A stretch of DNA of 64,000 nt from Nocardia puris (GTDB lineage Bacteria > Actinomycetota > Actinomycetes > Mycobacteriales > Mycobacteriaceae): contig NZ_QNRE01000002.1 in the NCBI RefSeq assembly GCF_003315035.1, forward strand, positions 434,001-498,000, given 5' to 3'. The translations under genes and the position numbers were made by a program. The notes below the pieces were generated by a model. That model saw nothing but the letters and a program-made list of their open reading frames with translations. It had not been told where the DNA came from and did not search any database. Numbering within the stretch: the stretch's first letter is position 1; every line of letters starts with the position of its first letter. Of this stretch, positions 63,583 through 64,000 are shown in pieces.

Positions 63583-64000
63583 GGCCGGCCGTCATGCAGC
63601 CGCTCACCCTCGCCGAGATCGACCGTGAGTTGGCCACGCACACGGCGCAATTCGATACGATCACCGGCACGCTGCTGGAGTTGGACCGCCACCCCGGGCT
63701 GGGGCTGCTGCGCCGCTTCGGCCCCACGGGTTTCACCGAGCGCCGCTGGCGACCGCTGAGCGCCGACCTGGACCTGATGTGGCAGGACCACGCGCGGCTG
63801 AACGCGATCCTCGACGCCGCCCGCACCGTGCGCGGCACCCGCGGCCGGCTCGACCTCGCCGAGCGCGCCGAGTTGACCAGGCTGTTGCGCGGGCGGCCGC
63901 ACGAGGCGGCGCGGACGCCGATACCGCTGGGCGAACGGTCGCTGACCGGGCCGAGCGAGCAGGTGCTGTTCGTCGGCCTCGCCGACACCATCGACCGGAT
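63579..64000 (+). CDS. Helical protein of the glnXH operon, N-terminal 140 residues (cut by window edge)
   Basis: An open frame from GTG 63579 (GTGA overlap with glnH) to the window end. The visible part is alpha-helical: LTLAEIDRELATHTAQFDTI, DLMWQDHARLNAILDAA, LDLAERAELTRLLRGRP. An in-frame ATG is five codons later. It does not resemble the N-terminus of PknG, which normally follows glnH in mycobacteria, so an extra gene appears inserted between glnH and pknG here. I do not recognise its family. Confidence 0.8.
   Translation, partial: MRPAVMQPLTLAEIDRELATHTAQFDTITGTLLELDRHPGLGLLRRFGPTGFTERRWRPLSADLDLMWQDHARLNAILDAARTVRGTRGRLDLAERAELTRLLRGRPHEAARTPIPLGERSLTGPSEQVLFVGLADTIDR

Overview
The window is very G+C-rich, gene-dense DNA from an actinobacterium, most likely a mycolic-acid-containing member of the Nocardia/Rhodococcus group. 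The pointers are an antigen-85-like secreted esterase, a GlnX-GlnH cluster of the kind that accompanies pknG in Corynebacteriales, a Roadblock/GTPase conservon, a LexA box of the Gram-positive type in front of dinB, frequent GTG starts, and ATGA/GTGA stop-start overlaps inside operons. The genus is an inference.

Layout. 1-5.5 kb: a Calvin-cycle operon on the minus strand (cbbL-cbbS-cbbX-fbp-phosphoribulokinase, the last cut by the window edge), with a divergent LysR regulator (cbbR). 5.5-8.9 kb: a decaying iron/siderophore-type transport locus with an intact MFS gene, a clipped FecE-type ATPase, a FecCD permease carrying an internal deletion and frame change, and a fragment of a second MFS exporter. 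9-13.6 kb: an antigen-85-like esterase, dinB, an alpha/beta hydrolase and a BlaI-type repressor. 13.6-19.1 kb: a CitA/CitB-type two-component system divergent from a tripartite tricarboxylate transporter (tctCBA). 19.4-26.9 kb: an M56 peptidase, an AlkZ-like winged-helix protein, a WYL regulator, a VOC protein, a TetR repressor with a DrrAB-type drug exporter behind a large operator, and a NUDIX hydrolase.

26.9-31.3 kb: a complete conservon (sensor kinase, Roadblock, DUF742, GTPase) followed on the same strand by two tandem genes for tiny secreted two-cysteine proteins that share a C-terminal motif. 31.6-38.4 kb: succinate-semialdehyde dehydrogenase, a lipoprotein, a phosphodiesterase-like protein, a TetR/epimerase pair with tandem operators, and a frameshifted LLM pseudogene. 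38.6-43 kb: a DrrC/UvrA2-type protein and a YtrA-regulated ABC transporter. 44-56 kb: mixed metabolism (AmiC-like sensor, HAD phosphatase, PaaK-like ligase, amino-acid permease, SsuD, Baeyer-Villiger monooxygenase, PhyH oxygenase, cupin/MocR pair). 56-59.5 kb: a single-chain acyl-CoA carboxylase facing its TetR repressor across a 30-bp palindrome. 59.5-64 kb: a pentapeptide-like protein, an SDR, and the start of glnX-glnH with a third coupled gene running off the edge.

Two themes recur. Many genes are arranged as a regulator divergent from its likely target, with a near-perfect palindrome between them (for example at 24.57, 36.37, 43.02 and 56.19 kb). There are also several degraded genes that look like clean deletions or single-base frameshifts (fecCD-like, an MFS fragment, two SRPBCC-type remnants, an LLM oxidoreductase). 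The least familiar arrangement is the conservon with its downstream pair of secreted mini-proteins. No rRNA, tRNA, CRISPR array, transposase or phage gene was recognised.
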